A DNA stretch of 64,000 nucleotides, taken from the NCBI RefSeq assembly GCF_004353925.1, contig NZ_SMOK01000020.1:1-64000 (forward strand), written 5' to 3'. Shown piece after piece: positions 53,114-62,480 of this stretch. The DNA comes from Pseudomonas sp. H9. Lineage in GTDB: Bacteria; Pseudomonadota; Gammaproteobacteria; Pseudomonadales; Pseudomonadaceae. Below the pieces are notes generated by a model, which was given only the letters and a program-made list of their open reading frames with translations, was not told the DNA's origin and searched no databases. Each line of letters opens with the position of its first letter. Within the stretch, counting starts at the first letter, position 1. The position numbers and the translations under genes are program-made.

Positions 53114-54397
53114 ATGGTCGATCAACCAATGCTTTCTCGTCCCCGCTCCCCTCGTCGCTGGCTTATCGGCCTGCTGGTCCTGCTGCTGGTCGCCGGTTTG
53201 TGCTGGTGGCTGTGGCCGTCTCCGGCAGCGCACAAGGCTGGCGGTGCGCCGGGCGGAAAAGGCGGGCGGCCCGGCTTCGGGGCCTTCGCCGGGCCGGTGC
53301 CGGTACGCGTCGAGGCGGCTACGGTTGGTGACTTCCCGGTCTACCTCAAGGCACTGGGCACAGTGACGGCGACCAACACCGTAAATGTCCGCAGCCGGGT
53401 AGGGGGTGAGCTGGTCAAGGTCAACTTCCAGGAAGGGCAGAAGGTCAAGGCCGGTGATCTGCTCGCCGAGATCGACCCGCGCAGTTACCAGATTGCTCTG
53501 CAGCAGGCCGAAGGCACCCTGGCGCAGAACCTGGCGCAACTGAAGAACGCCCAGATCGACCTGGAGCGCTATAAAGGCCTGTATGCCGAAGACAGTATCG
53601 CCAAGCAGACCCTCGACACCCAGGTGGCACTGGTCGGCCAGTACCAAGGCACCATCAAGACCAACCAGGCTGCGGTCGGCGATGCCAAGCTAAACCTCGA
53701 CTTCACCCGTATCCGCGCGCCGATCACCGGTCGTCTAGGCCTGCGTCAGCTGGATGTTGGCAACCTGGTGGCGGCCAACGACACCACTGCGCTGGTAGTG
53801 ATTACCCAGACCCAGCCGATCACGGTGGCCTTTACCTTGCCCGAGTCCGAGCTCAATACCGTGCTGGCGCGCTACCGCAGCGGTGCCAAATTGCCGGTCG
53901 AAGCCTGGGATCGCGGTGACCTCAAGCAACAAGCTGTTGGTGTGTTGCGCAGCCTCGATAACCAGATCGACACCACCACCGGCACCCTGAAATTCAAGGC
54001 GTACTTCGAAAACCAGGACGAAGCGCTGTTCCCCAACCAGTTCGTCAACGTGCGGTTGCTGGCCGATACCTTGAAAAATGTGGTGCTGGCGCCGTCGGCG
54101 GCCATCCAGTTCGGCACCGATGGTTCGTTTGTCTATGTGATGGAAGGCGACAACAAGGTCCGTATCCGCAAACTGACCCTGGGCGCCAGCGATGGCGACC
54201 TCACGGTGGTCACCGCAGGCCTGGCCAAGGGCGAGCGTGTAGTGCTCGAAGGCACCGACCGCCTGCGCGACGGCAGTGACGTGGAAGTGGTCAACGACAG
54301 CTCGCAAGTTCCGGCTACGCCTGGCCAGCACCTGCAAGGTCAGGACAACAAAGACGCTGCTGCTACTTCGGACCGCAAGGACAAGGTCGGCGCATGA
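53114..54397 (+). CDS. muxA: RND efflux periplasmic adaptor, MuxA/MdtA-like
   Basis: A 427-residue membrane-fusion protein. A membrane anchor (about residues 15-34, RWLIGLLVLLLVAGLCWWLW) is followed by a Gly/Pro-rich linker. The lipoyl half has GELVKVNFQEGQKVKAGDLLAEIDPRSYQ, then a coiled-coil hairpin (QIALQQAEGTLAQNLAQLKNAQIDLERYKG), then the RAPITGRLGLRQLDVGNLV strand. It bridges the inner-membrane pumps to the outer-membrane channel. ATG 53114 is taken from the family start, but its ribosome binding site is weak, so ATG 53129 is possible. It is the first gene of a four-gene operon and overlaps the next by four bases. Confidence 0.92.
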   Translation: MVDQPMLSRPRSPRRWLIGLLVLLLVAGLCWWLWPSPAAHKAGGAPGGKGGRPGFGAFAGPVPVRVEAATVGDFPVYLKALGTVTATNTVNVRSRVGGELVKVNFQEGQKVKAGDLLAEIDPRSYQIALQQAEGTLAQNLAQLKNAQIDLERYKGLYAEDSIAKQTLDTQVALVGQYQGTIKTNQAAVGDAKLNLDFTRIRAPITGRLGLRQLDVGNLVAANDTTALVVITQTQPITVAFTLPESELNTVLARYRSGAKLPVEAWDRGDLKQQAVGVLRSLDNQIDTTTGTLKFKAYFENQDEALFPNQFVNVRLLADTLKNVVLAPSAAIQFGTDGSFVYVMEGDNKVRIRKLTLGASDGDLTVVTAGLAKGERVVLEGTDRLRDGSDVEVVNDSSQVPATPGQHLQGQDNKDAAATSDRKDKVGA

Positions 54398-57300
54398 ACC
54401 TCTCGCGGCTGTTCATCCTGCGCCCGGTGGCGACCACCCTGAGCATGCTGGCCATTGTGCTTGCCGGTTTGATTGCTTATTCCTTGCTGCCTGTGGCGGC
54501 GTTGCCTCAGGTAGATTACCCGACCATCCGTGTCATGACCCTGTATCCGGGCGCCAGCCCGCAGGTGATGACCAGCGCCGTCACCGCACCGCTGGAGCGC
54601 CAGTTCGGGCAGATGCCAGGTTTGACCCAAATGGCTTCGACCAGCTCTGGCGGCGCTTCGGTGCTGACCTTGCGTTTCAGCCTGGACATGAACATGGACG
54701 TTGCCGAGCAGCAGGTACAGGCCGCGATCAACGCCGCCAGCAACCTGTTGCCCAGCGATTTGCCTGCACCACCGGTGTACAACAAGGTCAACCCGGCCGA
54801 TACCCCGGTGCTGACCCTGGCGATTTCCTCGAAGGCCATGCCATTGCCCAAGCTCAACGACCTGGTCGATACGCGCGTGGCGCAAAAGATTGCCCAGATC
54901 AGTGGCGTGGGCATGGTCAGCATTGCCGGTGGCCAGCGCCAGGCAGTGCGGATCAAGGTCAACCCTGATGCGCTGGCCGCCGCCGGGCTTAACCTGGCCG
55001 ATGTCCGTACCCTGATCGGTGCCTCCAACGTCAACCAGCCCAAAGGCAACTTCGATGGCCCGATCCGGGTGTCGATGCTCGATGCCAACGACCAGCTGCG
55101 CTCTCCGGAGGAATACGCCAACCTGATTCTCGCCTACAACAACGGCGCGCCGCTGCGCCTCAAAGACGTGGCCGAGATTGTCGATGGTGCCGAGAACGAG
55201 CGTCTGGCGGCCTGGGCCAACCAGAACCAGGCGGTGCTACTGAATATTCAGCGTCAGCCCGGTGCCAACGTCATCGAAGTGGTTGACCGTATCAAGACCC
55301 TGCTGCCGTCGATTACCGACAACCTGCCGGCCGGCCTTGATGTCAGCGTGCTCACTGACCGCACGCAAACCATCCGCGCCTCGGTCAAGGATGTGCAGCA
55401 CGAGCTGCTGCTGGCTATTGCCCTGGTGGTGATGGTGACCTTCGTGTTCCTGCGCCGCCTGAGCGCAACGATCATTCCGTCAGTGGCTGTGCCGCTGTCG
55501 TTGATCGGCACCTTTGCGGTGATGCACCTGGCCGGGTTCTCGATCAATAACCTGACCTTGATGGCCCTGACCATCGCCACCGGCTTTGTGGTGGACGACG
55601 CCATCGTCATGCTGGAGAACATTTCCCGACACATCGAAGAAGGCGAAACCCCGATGCAAGCGGCGCTCAAGGGCGCGCGGCAGATCGGTTTCACCCTGAT
55701 CTCGCTGACCTTCTCGCTGATCGCTGTGTTGATTCCGCTGCTGTTCATGGCCGATGTCGTTGGGCGATTGTTCCGCGAATTCGCGATCACGCTGGCCGTG
55801 GCCATCCTGATTTCCCTGGTGGTGTCGCTGACCCTGACGCCGATGATGTGCGCGCGTCTGCTCAAGCGTGAACCGAAAGAACACGAACAAGGGCGTTTCT
55901 ACCGCGCCAGCGGTGCCTGGATCGACGGCATGATCGCCTGGTACGGGCGTGGTTTGCAGTGGGTACTCAAACATCAGCCACTGACCTTGCTGGTGGCAGT
56001 GGCCACCCTGGGCCTGACAGTGCTGCTGTACCTGGTGGTGCCCAAGGGCTTCTTTCCGGCGCAGGACACCGGGGTGATCCAGGGCATCTCCGAAGCGCCA
56101 CAGTCGGTGTCGTTCGCCGCCATGAGCGAGCGTCAGCAACAGCTCAGCGCGGTGATCCTGCAGGACCCGGCAGTGCAGAGCTTGTCGTCTTATATCGGCG
56201 TAGACGGCGACAATGCCACCCTCAACAGTGGCCGCCTGTTGATCAATCTTAAGCCCCACGGCGAGCGCGACCTGACGGCGGCGCAAGTGATTGCCCGCCT
56301 GCAGCCGCAGGTCGACAAGCTGGTGGGCATTCGCCTGTTCATGCAGCCGGTACAGGATTTGAGCATCGAAGACCGGGTCAGCCGCACCCAGTACCAGTTC
56401 AGCTTGTCGTCACCGGACGCCGAGTTGCTGGCGCAGTGGAGCGGCAAGCTGGTCGACGCCCTGCAGCAGCGCCCGGAACTGACCGATGTCGCCAGCGACT
56501 TGCAAGACAAGGGCCTGCAGGTGTTCCTGGTGATCGACCGTGATGCCGCCAGCCGCCTGGGTATCAACGTTGCCGACATCACCAACGCTCTCTACGACGC
56601 CTTTGGCCAACGGCAGATCTCGACCATCTACACCCAAGCCAGCCAATACCGGGTGGTGCTGCAGGCCGAGGCCGCATCGAACCTGGGGCCACAGGTGCTT
56701 GAGCAGATCCATGTCAAGGCCACCGATGGCGGCCAGGTGCGGCTGTCGAGCCTGGCCCGCATCGAGCAGCGCCAGGCACAACTGGCGATTGCCCATATCG
56801 GCCAGTTCCCGGCGGTGATGATGTCGTTCAACCTCGGCGAAGGCGCGTCCCTCGGTGAGGCGGTCAAGGCCATCGAGCAGGTTCAGCAGGACATCGGCAT
56901 GCCGGTTGGCGTACAGACCCGCTTCCAGGGCGCGGCCGAAGCGTTCCAGGCCTCGTTGTCGAGCACCTTGCTGCTGATTCTGGCGGCGGTGGTGACCATG
57001 TACATCGTGCTGGGTGTGCTCTACGAGAGCTATATCCACCCGGTGACCATCCTTTCGACTCTGCCGTCGGCGGCGGTGGGCGCTTTGTTGGCGTTGATTC
57101 TGTCGGGTAACGATCTGGGCATGATCGCCATTATCGGCATCATTCTGCTGATCGGTATCGTCAAGAAAAACGCCATCATGATGATCGACTTCGCCCTGGA
57201 GGCCGAGCGTAACCAGGGCATGACCCCGGAAGCGGCGATCTATCAGGCCGCGTTGCTGCGTTTCCGGCCGATCCTGATGACCACCCTGGCGGCCCTTTTC

Positions 57301-57489
57301 GGCGCCATTCCGCTGATGCTGGCCACCGGTTCCGGGGCAGAGCTGCGTCAGCCGCTTGGTTTGGTGATGGTCGGCGGGCTGCTGGTCAGTCAGGTGCTGA
57401 CGCTGTTCACCACGCCAGTGATCTATCTGTACTTCGATCGGCTCGCGCGGCGCTTTCGCCAGCCAGACCTGGCCGGAGATTCGGTATGA
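54394..57489 (+). CDS. muxB: RND efflux pump subunit, MuxB/MdtB-like
   Basis: A 1,031-residue RND pump. The N-terminal NLSRLFILRPVATTLSMLAIVLAGLIAYSLLPVAALP, the large periplasmic loops, and TM4 with TGFVVDDAIVMLENISRHIEEG carry the acidic residues of the proton relay. The MdtB/MdtC pair differs from AcrB in forming mixed trimers. It expels drugs or bile-salt-like compounds using the proton gradient. Start overlaps muxA (ATGA), a sign of coupled translation. Confidence 0.95.
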   Translation: MNLSRLFILRPVATTLSMLAIVLAGLIAYSLLPVAALPQVDYPTIRVMTLYPGASPQVMTSAVTAPLERQFGQMPGLTQMASTSSGGASVLTLRFSLDMNMDVAEQQVQAAINAASNLLPSDLPAPPVYNKVNPADTPVLTLAISSKAMPLPKLNDLVDTRVAQKIAQISGVGMVSIAGGQRQAVRIKVNPDALAAAGLNLADVRTLIGASNVNQPKGNFDGPIRVSMLDANDQLRSPEEYANLILAYNNGAPLRLKDVAEIVDGAENERLAAWANQNQAVLLNIQRQPGANVIEVVDRIKTLLPSITDNLPAGLDVSVLTDRTQTIRASVKDVQHELLLAIALVVMVTFVFLRRLSATIIPSVAVPLSLIGTFAVMHLAGFSINNLTLMALTIATGFVVDDAIVMLENISRHIEEGETPMQAALKGARQIGFTLISLTFSLIAVLIPLLFMADVVGRLFREFAITLAVAILISLVVSLTLTPMMCARLLKREPKEHEQGRFYRASGAWIDGMIAWYGRGLQWVLKHQPLTLLVAVATLGLTVLLYLVVPKGFFPAQDTGVIQGISEAPQSVSFAAMSERQQQLSAVILQDPAVQSLSSYIGVDGDNATLNSGRLLINLKPHGERDLTAAQVIARLQPQVDKLVGIRLFMQPVQDLSIEDRVSRTQYQFSLSSPDAELLAQWSGKLVDALQQRPELTDVASDLQDKGLQVFLVIDRDAASRLGINVADITNALYDAFGQRQISTIYTQASQYRVVLQAEAASNLGPQVLEQIHVKATDGGQVRLSSLARIEQRQAQLAIAHIGQFPAVMMSFNLGEGASLGEAVKAIEQVQQDIGMPVGVQTRFQGAAEAFQASLSSTLLLILAAVVTMYIVLGVLYESYIHPVTILSTLPSAAVGALLALILSGNDLGMIAIIGIILLIGIVKKNAIMMIDFALEAERNQGMTPEAAIYQAALLRFRPILMTTLAALFGAIPLMLATGSGAELRQPLGLVMVGGLLVSQVLTLFTTPVIYLYFDRLARRFRQPDLAGDSV

Positions 57490-57500
57490 GCGGGCTTAGC

Positions 57501-57579
57501 AGCAAGCTTCAAGCTTTAAGCGGCAAGTATGTGTTCAAGCGCAGATCGGCTTGCCGCTTGCCGCTTGCAGCTTGGAGCT
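57501..57579. repeat. Imperfect inverted repeat between the two pump genes
   Basis: Left arm at 57501-57527 (AGCAAGCTTCAAGCTTTAAG...GCAAG) and right arm at 57550-57579 (CTTGCCGCTTGCCGC...AGCT) can form a long mismatched hairpin. The right arm contains repeats of GCTTGCC and an AGCTTGC-like word. The hairpin stands in an otherwise tightly packed operon. Confidence 0.6.
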
Positions 57580-57586
57580 CCCGCCC

Positions 57587-60500
57587 ATGAACCTTTCAGC
57601 CCCATTTATCCGCCGCCCAGTAGCCACCATGCTGCTGAGCCTGGCGATCATGTTGCTGGGCGGCGTCAGCTTCGGCCTGCTGCCGGTGGCGCCGTTGCCG
57701 CAGATCGAGTTTCCGGTGATCGTGGTCCAGGCTAACCTGCCGGGCGCCAGCCCCGAGGTGATGGCCGCGACGGTGGCCACGCCGCTGGAACGCTCGATGG
57801 GGGCTATTTCGGGGGTCACCACCCTGACCAGCAACTCCAGCCAGGGCTCGACGCGGGTAATTCTTGGTTTTGACCAAGGGCGGGACATCGACGCAGCAGC
57901 ACGCGAGGTGCAGGCGGCGATCAACGCTTCACGCAACCTGCTGCCCAGCGGTATGCGCAGCATGCCGACCTACAAGAAGTTCAACCCGTCGCAAGCTCCG
58001 ATCATGGTCTTGGCCTTGACCTCCAACGTGCTGCAGAAGGGCAAGCTTTATGACCTGGCCTCGACCATCCTCTCGCAAAGCCTGTCGCAGGTGCCGGGGG
58101 TCGGGGAGGTGCAGATCGGCGGCAGTTCGCTGCCGGCGGTGCGTATCGAGTTGGAACCGTACTTGCTCAACCAATACGGCGTAGCCCTGGACGATGTGCG
58201 GGAGACCATCGCCAACGCCAACCAACGTCGCCCCAAGGGTTTTATCGAAGACGCTCAGCGCAACTGGCAGGTGCAGGCCAACGATCAGTTGGAGAAGGCC
58301 AAGGACTACGAGCCGCTGGTGATCCGCTACCAGGATGGCGCAGTGTTGCGCCTGAGCCATGTGGCCAAGGTCAGCGATGCGGTGGAGAACCGCTACAACA
58401 GCGGCTTTTTCAATGACCAGGACGCGGTACTGCTGGTGATCAACCGCCAGACCGGGGCCAACATCATCGAGACGGTGAACAAGATCAAGGAGCAGTTGCC
58501 GGCCCTGGAGTCATTGATGCCGGCCAGCGTCAAACTCGAGGTGGCAATGGACCGTTCGCCGGTGATCAAGGCGACCCTCAAAGAGGCTGAACACACCCTG
58601 ATCATCGCGGTGGTGCTGGTGATCCTTGTGGTGTTCCTGTTCCTCGGCAACTTGCGCGCCTCGTTGATCCCGACCCTGGCGGTGCCGGTGTCGCTGGTGG
58701 GCACCTTTGCGGCCATGTACTTATGTGGTTTCTCGCTGAATAACCTGTCGCTGATGGCGTTGATCCTTGCGACCGGTCTAGTGGTGGACGATGCCATCGT
58801 GGTGCTGGAAAACATCTCACGGCATATCGACGATGGCGTGCCGCCCATGCGTGCGGCCTACCTCGGCTCCAAGGAAGTCGGCTTCACCCTGTTGTCGATG
58901 AACCTGTCGCTGGTGGTGGTGTTTGTCTCGATTCTATTCATGGGCGGCATTGTCGGCTCGTTGTTCCGCGAGTTCTCCATCACCCTGGCGGTGGCGATCA
59001 TCGTCTCGCTGGTGGTGTCGTTGACGTTGACGCCGATGCTCTGCGCGCGCTGGCTCAAGCCGCATCAGCAGGGCGAACCGACGCGCCTGCAGCGCTGGAG
59101 TGAACAGCTCAACCAGCGCATGATGGCCGGCTACGCCCGCAGTCTGGACTGGGTGATGCAGCACCGGCGCCTGACCCTGGCCAGCCTGTTGGTGACGATT
59201 GCGGTCAACATTGCCTTGTATGTGGTAGTGCCCAAGACCTTTCTGCCGCAGCAGGACACCGGCCAGTTGATGGGCTTTGTCCGCGGTGACGACGGTCTGT
59301 CGTTCCAGGTCATGCAGCCGAAAATGGAAATCTACCGCCAGGCCTTGCTCAAAGACCCTGCCGTGGAGAGTGTCGCCGGTTTTATCGGTGGCAACAGCGG
59401 TACTAACAACGCCATGGTGTTGGTGCGCCTGAAGCCGATCAGCGAGCGCAAGGTGTCGGCGCAGAAGGTCATAGAGCGGTTGCGCAAGGACATGCCCAAG
59501 GTGCCCGGCGGTCGTCTGTTCCTCATGGCCGATCAAGACCTGCAGTTCGGCGGCGGCCGCGACCAGAGCTCCTCGCAATTTCTCTACACCTTGCAGAGCA
59601 GCGAACTGTCAGCCCTGCGTGAGTGGTACCCGAAAGTGGTGGCCGCCTTCAAGGCCTTGCCCGAGCTTACGGCCATCGATGCTCGCGAAGGCGGTGGTAC
59701 GCAGCAGATCACCCTGGTGGTCGACCGCGAGCAGGCCAAGCGCCTGGGTATCGACATGAGCATGGTCACCTCGGTGTTGAACAACGCCTACAGCCAGCGG
59801 CAGATCTCGACCATTTACGACAGCCTGAACCAGTATCAGGTGGTGATGGAGATCAACCCCAAATACGCCCAGGACCCGCGTAGCCTCGAGCAGATTCAGG
59901 TAATTACCGCAGACGGTGCGCGGGTGCCGCTGTCGACCTTTGCCCACTACGAAAACAGCCTGGCCGATGACCGGGTCAGCCACGAAGGCCAGTTCGCTTC
60001 GCAAGACATCAACTTCGACATTGCCGAAGGCTACAGCCAGGATCAAGCCCTGGCGGCGGTGGAGCGGGCAGTGGCGCGGGTGGGGTTGCCAGAAGACGTA
60101 ATTGCCAAGCTCGGCGGCACCGGCGATGCCTTTGCCGAAAGCCAGAAAGGCCAGCCGTTCATGATTCTCGGGGCGCTGCTGGCGGTGTACCTGGTGCTGG
60201 GGATTCTCTACGAGAGTTACATTCATCCGTTGACCATCCTTTCGACGTTGCCGTCGGCCGGGGTAGGGGCGTTGCTCACGCTGTACGTGGTGGGCAGCGA
60301 ATTCAGCCTGATTTCCTTGCTCGGCCTGTTTTTGCTGATCGGCGTGGTGAAAAAGAACGCCATCATGATGATCGACCTGGCATTGCAGCTGGAGCGCCAC
60401 GAGCAACTGAGCCCGGAACAATCGATCCGGCGCGCCTGCCTGCTGCGTTTGCGCCCGATCCTGATGACCACCCTGGCGGCCATCCTCGGTGCCTTGCCAT

Positions 60501-60694
60501 TGTTGCTCAGCCATGCCGAAGGCTCGGAAATGCGCCAGCCGCTGGGCCTGACCATCATTGGCGGTCTGGTTTTCAGCCAGGTGCTTACGCTTTACACCAC
60601 CCCGGTGGTTTACCTCTATCTGGACCGCCTGCGCCATCGCTTCAATCACTGGCGTGGCGTGCGTACCGACGCTGCTTTGGAAACTCCGCTATGA
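57587..60694 (+). CDS. muxC: RND efflux pump subunit, MuxC/MdtC-like
   Basis: A 1,035-residue RND pump related to the preceding one. It begins MNLSAPFIRRPVATMLLSLAIMLLGGVSFGLLPV and has TGLVVDDAIVVLENISRHIDDG in TM4. C-terminal LLIGVVKKNAIMMIDLALQLERHEQLSPEQSIRRACLLRLRPILMTT is the usual last periplasm-membrane block. ATG 57587 follows GGAG; the longer frame reads into the hairpin. It overlaps the channel gene by four bases. Confidence 0.95.
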   Translation: MNLSAPFIRRPVATMLLSLAIMLLGGVSFGLLPVAPLPQIEFPVIVVQANLPGASPEVMAATVATPLERSMGAISGVTTLTSNSSQGSTRVILGFDQGRDIDAAAREVQAAINASRNLLPSGMRSMPTYKKFNPSQAPIMVLALTSNVLQKGKLYDLASTILSQSLSQVPGVGEVQIGGSSLPAVRIELEPYLLNQYGVALDDVRETIANANQRRPKGFIEDAQRNWQVQANDQLEKAKDYEPLVIRYQDGAVLRLSHVAKVSDAVENRYNSGFFNDQDAVLLVINRQTGANIIETVNKIKEQLPALESLMPASVKLEVAMDRSPVIKATLKEAEHTLIIAVVLVILVVFLFLGNLRASLIPTLAVPVSLVGTFAAMYLCGFSLNNLSLMALILATGLVVDDAIVVLENISRHIDDGVPPMRAAYLGSKEVGFTLLSMNLSLVVVFVSILFMGGIVGSLFREFSITLAVAIIVSLVVSLTLTPMLCARWLKPHQQGEPTRLQRWSEQLNQRMMAGYARSLDWVMQHRRLTLASLLVTIAVNIALYVVVPKTFLPQQDTGQLMGFVRGDDGLSFQVMQPKMEIYRQALLKDPAVESVAGFIGGNSGTNNAMVLVRLKPISERKVSAQKVIERLRKDMPKVPGGRLFLMADQDLQFGGGRDQSSSQFLYTLQSSELSALREWYPKVVAAFKALPELTAIDAREGGGTQQITLVVDREQAKRLGIDMSMVTSVLNNAYSQRQISTIYDSLNQYQVVMEINPKYAQDPRSLEQIQVITADGARVPLSTFAHYENSLADDRVSHEGQFASQDINFDIAEGYSQDQALAAVERAVARVGLPEDVIAKLGGTGDAFAESQKGQPFMILGALLAVYLVLGILYESYIHPLTILSTLPSAGVGALLTLYVVGSEFSLISLLGLFLLIGVVKKNAIMMIDLALQLERHEQLSPEQSIRRACLLRLRPILMTTLAAILGALPLLLSHAEGSEMRQPLGLTIIGGLVFSQVLTLYTTPVVYLYLDRLRHRFNHWRGVRTDAALETPL

Positions 60695-62190
60695 CTCGAC
60701 GCCCATTCTTTTCTGACCGCACTGCGCAGCAACTGCTGGGTGCCCGCGGCTCGCGCCTGCTGGCCAGCAGCCTGTGCCTGGCGATGCTCAGTGCCTGTAC
60801 GCTGAGCCCGGATTACCAGCGCCCGCAAGCGCCTGAACCGGTGGCGTTCAAGTACGCGGCAGGCTGGACCCAGGCCAATCCGTCGGACGCGCTGGCCCGT
60901 GGCGCCTGGTGGGAGCTGTATGGCGATGCACAGCTCAACGACCTGGTCGCGCAGCTCAATGCCAGCAACCAGACCGTCGCGCAATATGAAGCCCAGTACC
61001 GTCAGGCCCAGGCCTTGGTGCGTAGTGCCCGCGGCGCCTTGTTCCCCAGCGTCGACCTGCGGGCCGGGAAAACCCGCTCCAGCCAGGGCACCGGCAGTTC
61101 CAGTTCAAGCTTGAGCAACGCCAGTAGCGGTATCCGTGATACTTACAGCACCACCCTCGGGGTGAGCTGGGAGGCTGACCTCTGGGGCAAGCTGCGCGAC
61201 GGCCTGGCAGCCAATCAGGCCAGTGCCGAGGCCAGCCTGGCGGACATGGCGGCGATTCGCCTGAGCCTGCAGTCGGAGCTGGTGCAGAATTACCTGCAAC
61301 TGCGGGTGATGGATGAGCAGAAGCGTCTGCTTGAAGCCACGGTCGAGGCATACCAGCGCTCGTTGACCATGACCGAAAACCAGTACCGCGCCGGGGTTTC
61401 CGGTAAAGACGCAGTGGCCCAGGCGCAAACCCAGCTGAAAAGCACGCAGGCCGACCTGATCGACCTGGTCTGGCAGCGCGCGCAGTTGGAAAACGCCATT
61501 GCCGTGCTGCTGGGCAAGGCACCGGCAGACTTTGCCTTGGCCGACAGTAAAGACATTCCGGCGTTGCCTCAGGTGCCGGTGGCGTTGCCGTCGCAGTTGC
61601 TGGAGCGCCGCCCTGACATCGCCGCAGCCGAGCGCAAGGTGATGTCGGCCAACGCCAGCATCGGCGTGGCCCGGGCTGCCTATTTTCCTGACCTGACCCT
61701 GAGCATGAGCGGTGGCTATAGCAGTAGCAGTTTCAATGACTGGATCAGCCTGCCGAACCGTTTCTGGTCGGTGGGTCCACAGCTGGCCATGACCCTGTTT
61801 GACGGTGGTCAGCGTTCGGCAGAAGTTGACCGTACCGTCGCGGTGTACGACCAGACCGTAGCCCAGTACCGCCAGACGGTGCTCGATGGTTTCAAGGAAG
61901 TAGAGAATTACCTGGTGCAGCTTGACGTCTATGAGGACGAAGCCAAGGTACGCGGCGAGGCCCTGGACGCGGCGCGCGAGTCGCTGCGCCTGACCAGCAA
62001 CCAGTACAAGGCGGGCCTGATTGCCTACCTTGATGTTGTCAACGTGCAGACCACTGCGCTGAGCAACGAGCGCAGCGTGCTGACGTTGCTGCAAGGGCGG
62101 TTGGTCGCCAGCGTTCAGCTGATTGCCGCACTGGGTGGTGGCTGGGATGCACCGTCTGCCTATGCTGAAGCTTTGAAGGCTGAAGAATAA
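60691..62190 (+). CDS. opmB: Outer-membrane efflux lipoprotein, OpmB/TolC family
   Basis: A 499-residue NodT-type outer-membrane channel. The lipobox LAMLSAC (Cys at about residue 32) gives a lipid anchor, followed by TLSPDYQRPQAPEPVAFKYAAGW. Two repeated TolC halves follow, each with long helices (AQYEAQYRQAQALVRSARGALFPSVDLRAG; LERRPDIAAAERKVMSANASIGVARAAYFPDLTL). It forms the exit duct for MuxABC. The ATGA overlap with muxC confirms it belongs to the operon. The set corresponds to P. aeruginosa MuxABC-OpmB as I recall it. Confidence 0.93.
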   Translation: MTRRPFFSDRTAQQLLGARGSRLLASSLCLAMLSACTLSPDYQRPQAPEPVAFKYAAGWTQANPSDALARGAWWELYGDAQLNDLVAQLNASNQTVAQYEAQYRQAQALVRSARGALFPSVDLRAGKTRSSQGTGSSSSSLSNASSGIRDTYSTTLGVSWEADLWGKLRDGLAANQASAEASLADMAAIRLSLQSELVQNYLQLRVMDEQKRLLEATVEAYQRSLTMTENQYRAGVSGKDAVAQAQTQLKSTQADLIDLVWQRAQLENAIAVLLGKAPADFALADSKDIPALPQVPVALPSQLLERRPDIAAAERKVMSANASIGVARAAYFPDLTLSMSGGYSSSSFNDWISLPNRFWSVGPQLAMTLFDGGQRSAEVDRTVAVYDQTVAQYRQTVLDGFKEVENYLVQLDVYEDEAKVRGEALDAARESLRLTSNQYKAGLIAYLDVVNVQTTALSNERSVLTLLQGRLVASVQLIAALGGGWDAPSAYAEALKAEE

Positions 62191-62480
62191 TTCAATAAAA
62201 TCAATAGACTAGAATATTTTCTTAATGTTGCTTGTAGGTGTGATCAGCTTCTGATGCAAAACGCATTGAGTTCTCCTATAAAACATTAAATAAATCTAGT
62301 AACGCATTGATTTATATCTATTTTTATTGATTTTATTCAAGGCGCAAATAGTGGCATGGCAACGGCGTCATCATTGCTAAGTGCCACTGTAAATCTCCGT
62401 GCGTTTCGCCAAAGGTTGAGTACAATCATCGGCTTTTACGGGCCACCTCACGGCCCGGTTCCAAGGTTGTGGAAGGTCAA
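62191..62480. other. AT-rich intergenic region with long inverted repeat
   Basis: A stretch of about 150 bases (62191-62340) is far more AT-rich than anything else in the window. It is bounded by a perfect 13-base inverted repeat: AATAAAATCAATA (62194-62206) and TATTGATTTTATT (62325-62337), with arms that continue with one mismatch. Inside are two AACGCATTGA copies (62261-62270 area and 62301-62310 area). No ORF was found. It separates opmB from the MHYT gene and may hold the latter's promoter. Confidence 0.75.

Noticed and set aside
57587..60694. Second RND pump gene as an assembly duplication of the first
   Set aside because: The two proteins differ throughout and correspond to the known MuxB/MuxC (MdtB/MdtC) pair, so the tandem arrangement is normal for this system.
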